Shown here: in pieces, positions 10,218 to 10,760 of the stretch
Layout: each line of letters begins with the position of its first letter
Numbering within the stretch: position 1 is the stretch's first letter
Assembly: GCA_024196135.1 (NCBI GenBank)
Contig: JAMQCK010001206.1
Coordinates: forward strand, 1 to 10,760
Length of the DNA: 10,760 bases
Direction of reading: 5' to 3'
Source: Pleurotus ostreatus/Saccharomyces cerevisiae fusant
Lineage: Eukaryota > Opisthokonta
Notes under the pieces: generated by a model
What the model was told of the DNA's origin: nothing
Seen by the model: only the letters and a program-made list of their open reading frames with translations
Databases searched by the model: none
Program-made: the position numbers and the translations under genes

Positions 10218-10760
10218 ATGAGCACACAGGGCTCGAGCGTTGCCATCTTCGGCGAGTGGCTGGCATGCTACTTCACGCCACAGATTGAACGGTTGTTGTC
10301 AAGCAAGCGGATGACCGTCTGCGACAACATCCAAGTGCGCGAGGTGCTCGAGCTCTCGGGCGACTGGGATCGATTCACCACAGCCATGAAGCAGCTCAAG
10401 CTTCCTCCGCAATCTTACGAGACGTTGCATGCAAGGACCGTCGAGCTGCGTGGAAAGATTGGCGAATATTGGTCCCGTTACAACTCCGCGATGGAGAAAC
10501 CGGGCGATCTCTGGGTGCCCATCTCGCCAAAAGACATGATGCAGATCGAGGACTGGTTCACCAAGCTGAAGATCGATGAGGCGACGTTCCAGCAGCGTGT
10601 CACCCGCGACGGAAGATATCCCGTGTTCTGGCAGATCTTCGAGAAGGGCTTATGCCACCACCTGCGCAAGAAAAAGTCATGGGTGAGTCTCAATCATGAT
10701 AGCCAGATGCGCTGGGCTATGCGCTGACCACATATTCAGCCTTCCGCAAGCTTCCGCAAG
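10218..10760 (+). CDS. Unrecognised protein, 5' part only
   Basis: I do not recognise the family. Exon 1 (10218-10682) encodes 155 residues. A canonical GTGAGT donor at 10683 and an acceptor ending at 10739 (57-nt intron, CTGAC branch-like site) lead to exon 2, of which 21 nt lie in the window. The visible protein appears alpha-helical, with spaced aromatic residues (GEWLACYF, SGDWDRF, EYWSRY, EDWFTKL, FWQIFEKGL) and a basic HHLRKKKSW at the exon end. No signal peptide or membrane segment is seen. The frame is open upstream to 10005; ATG 10152 would add 22 residues (opening MFIKQQFLSF), which look more like a pyrimidine-rich leader, but the TATA position favours it. The start is therefore undecided between 10152 and 10218. 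Confidence 0.6.
10741..10760 (+). repeat. 10-bp tandem duplication at the window edge
   Basis: The unit cttccgcaag is present twice in direct succession, within the start of exon 2 of the right-edge gene. It may continue outside the window. As 10 is not a multiple of 3, gain or loss of one unit would shift the reading frame. Confidence 0.7.

Overview
The window looks like nuclear DNA of an agaricomycete fungus, probably a wood-decay relative such as Polyporales. This rests on dense, very short introns (46-68 nt, mostly GT-AG with CTRAY-like branch sites), GC-rich codon use, and proteins of basidiomycete character. I could assemble four genes exon by exon by demanding phase-consistent splice sites and continuous family motifs; a fifth runs off the right edge. 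I see no mobile element, tRNA, rRNA, CRISPR array or biosynthetic cluster.

Layout, left to right. (1) Minus strand, 2791 to beyond base 1: a DNA (cytosine-5) methyltransferase of the DNMT1 type with a replication-foci (RFTS) domain, two BAH domains and the start of the catalytic domain. The window stops exactly before the motif IV catalytic cysteine. (2) 2792-3634: intergenic, holding the methyltransferase promoter and the hog1 3' flank. (3) Minus strand, 5347-3635: a complete 12-exon HOG1/p38-type MAP kinase with an intact TGY activation loop. (4) 5348-5780: divergent promoter with a perfect CRE palindrome and a TATA box. (5) Plus strand, 5781-7009: MCR1-type mitochondrial NADH-cytochrome b5 reductase in 6 exons, the last intron being GC-AG. 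(6) 7010-7358: intergenic with an E-box and a perfect CArG-type palindrome. (7) Plus strand, 7359-9489: an F-box protein of 657 residues with an uncharacterised C-terminal region. (8) 9490-10217: intergenic with a short tandem repeat and a TATA box. (9) Plus strand, 10218 onward: the 5' exon of an unrecognised protein.

The genes do not form an operon or an obvious pathway: chromatin maintenance, osmotic/oxidative stress signalling, mitochondrial redox metabolism and ubiquitin-targeting are neighbours, not demonstrated partners. The one suggestive link is the shared hog1/MCR1 promoter, whose CRE site is the type bound by ATF/CREB factors that act downstream of Hog1 in other fungi. I did not find a convincing new biological system; the more unusual points are splicing features (16-, 19- and 15-nt coding exons, one GC-AG intron, one GTCAAT donor).
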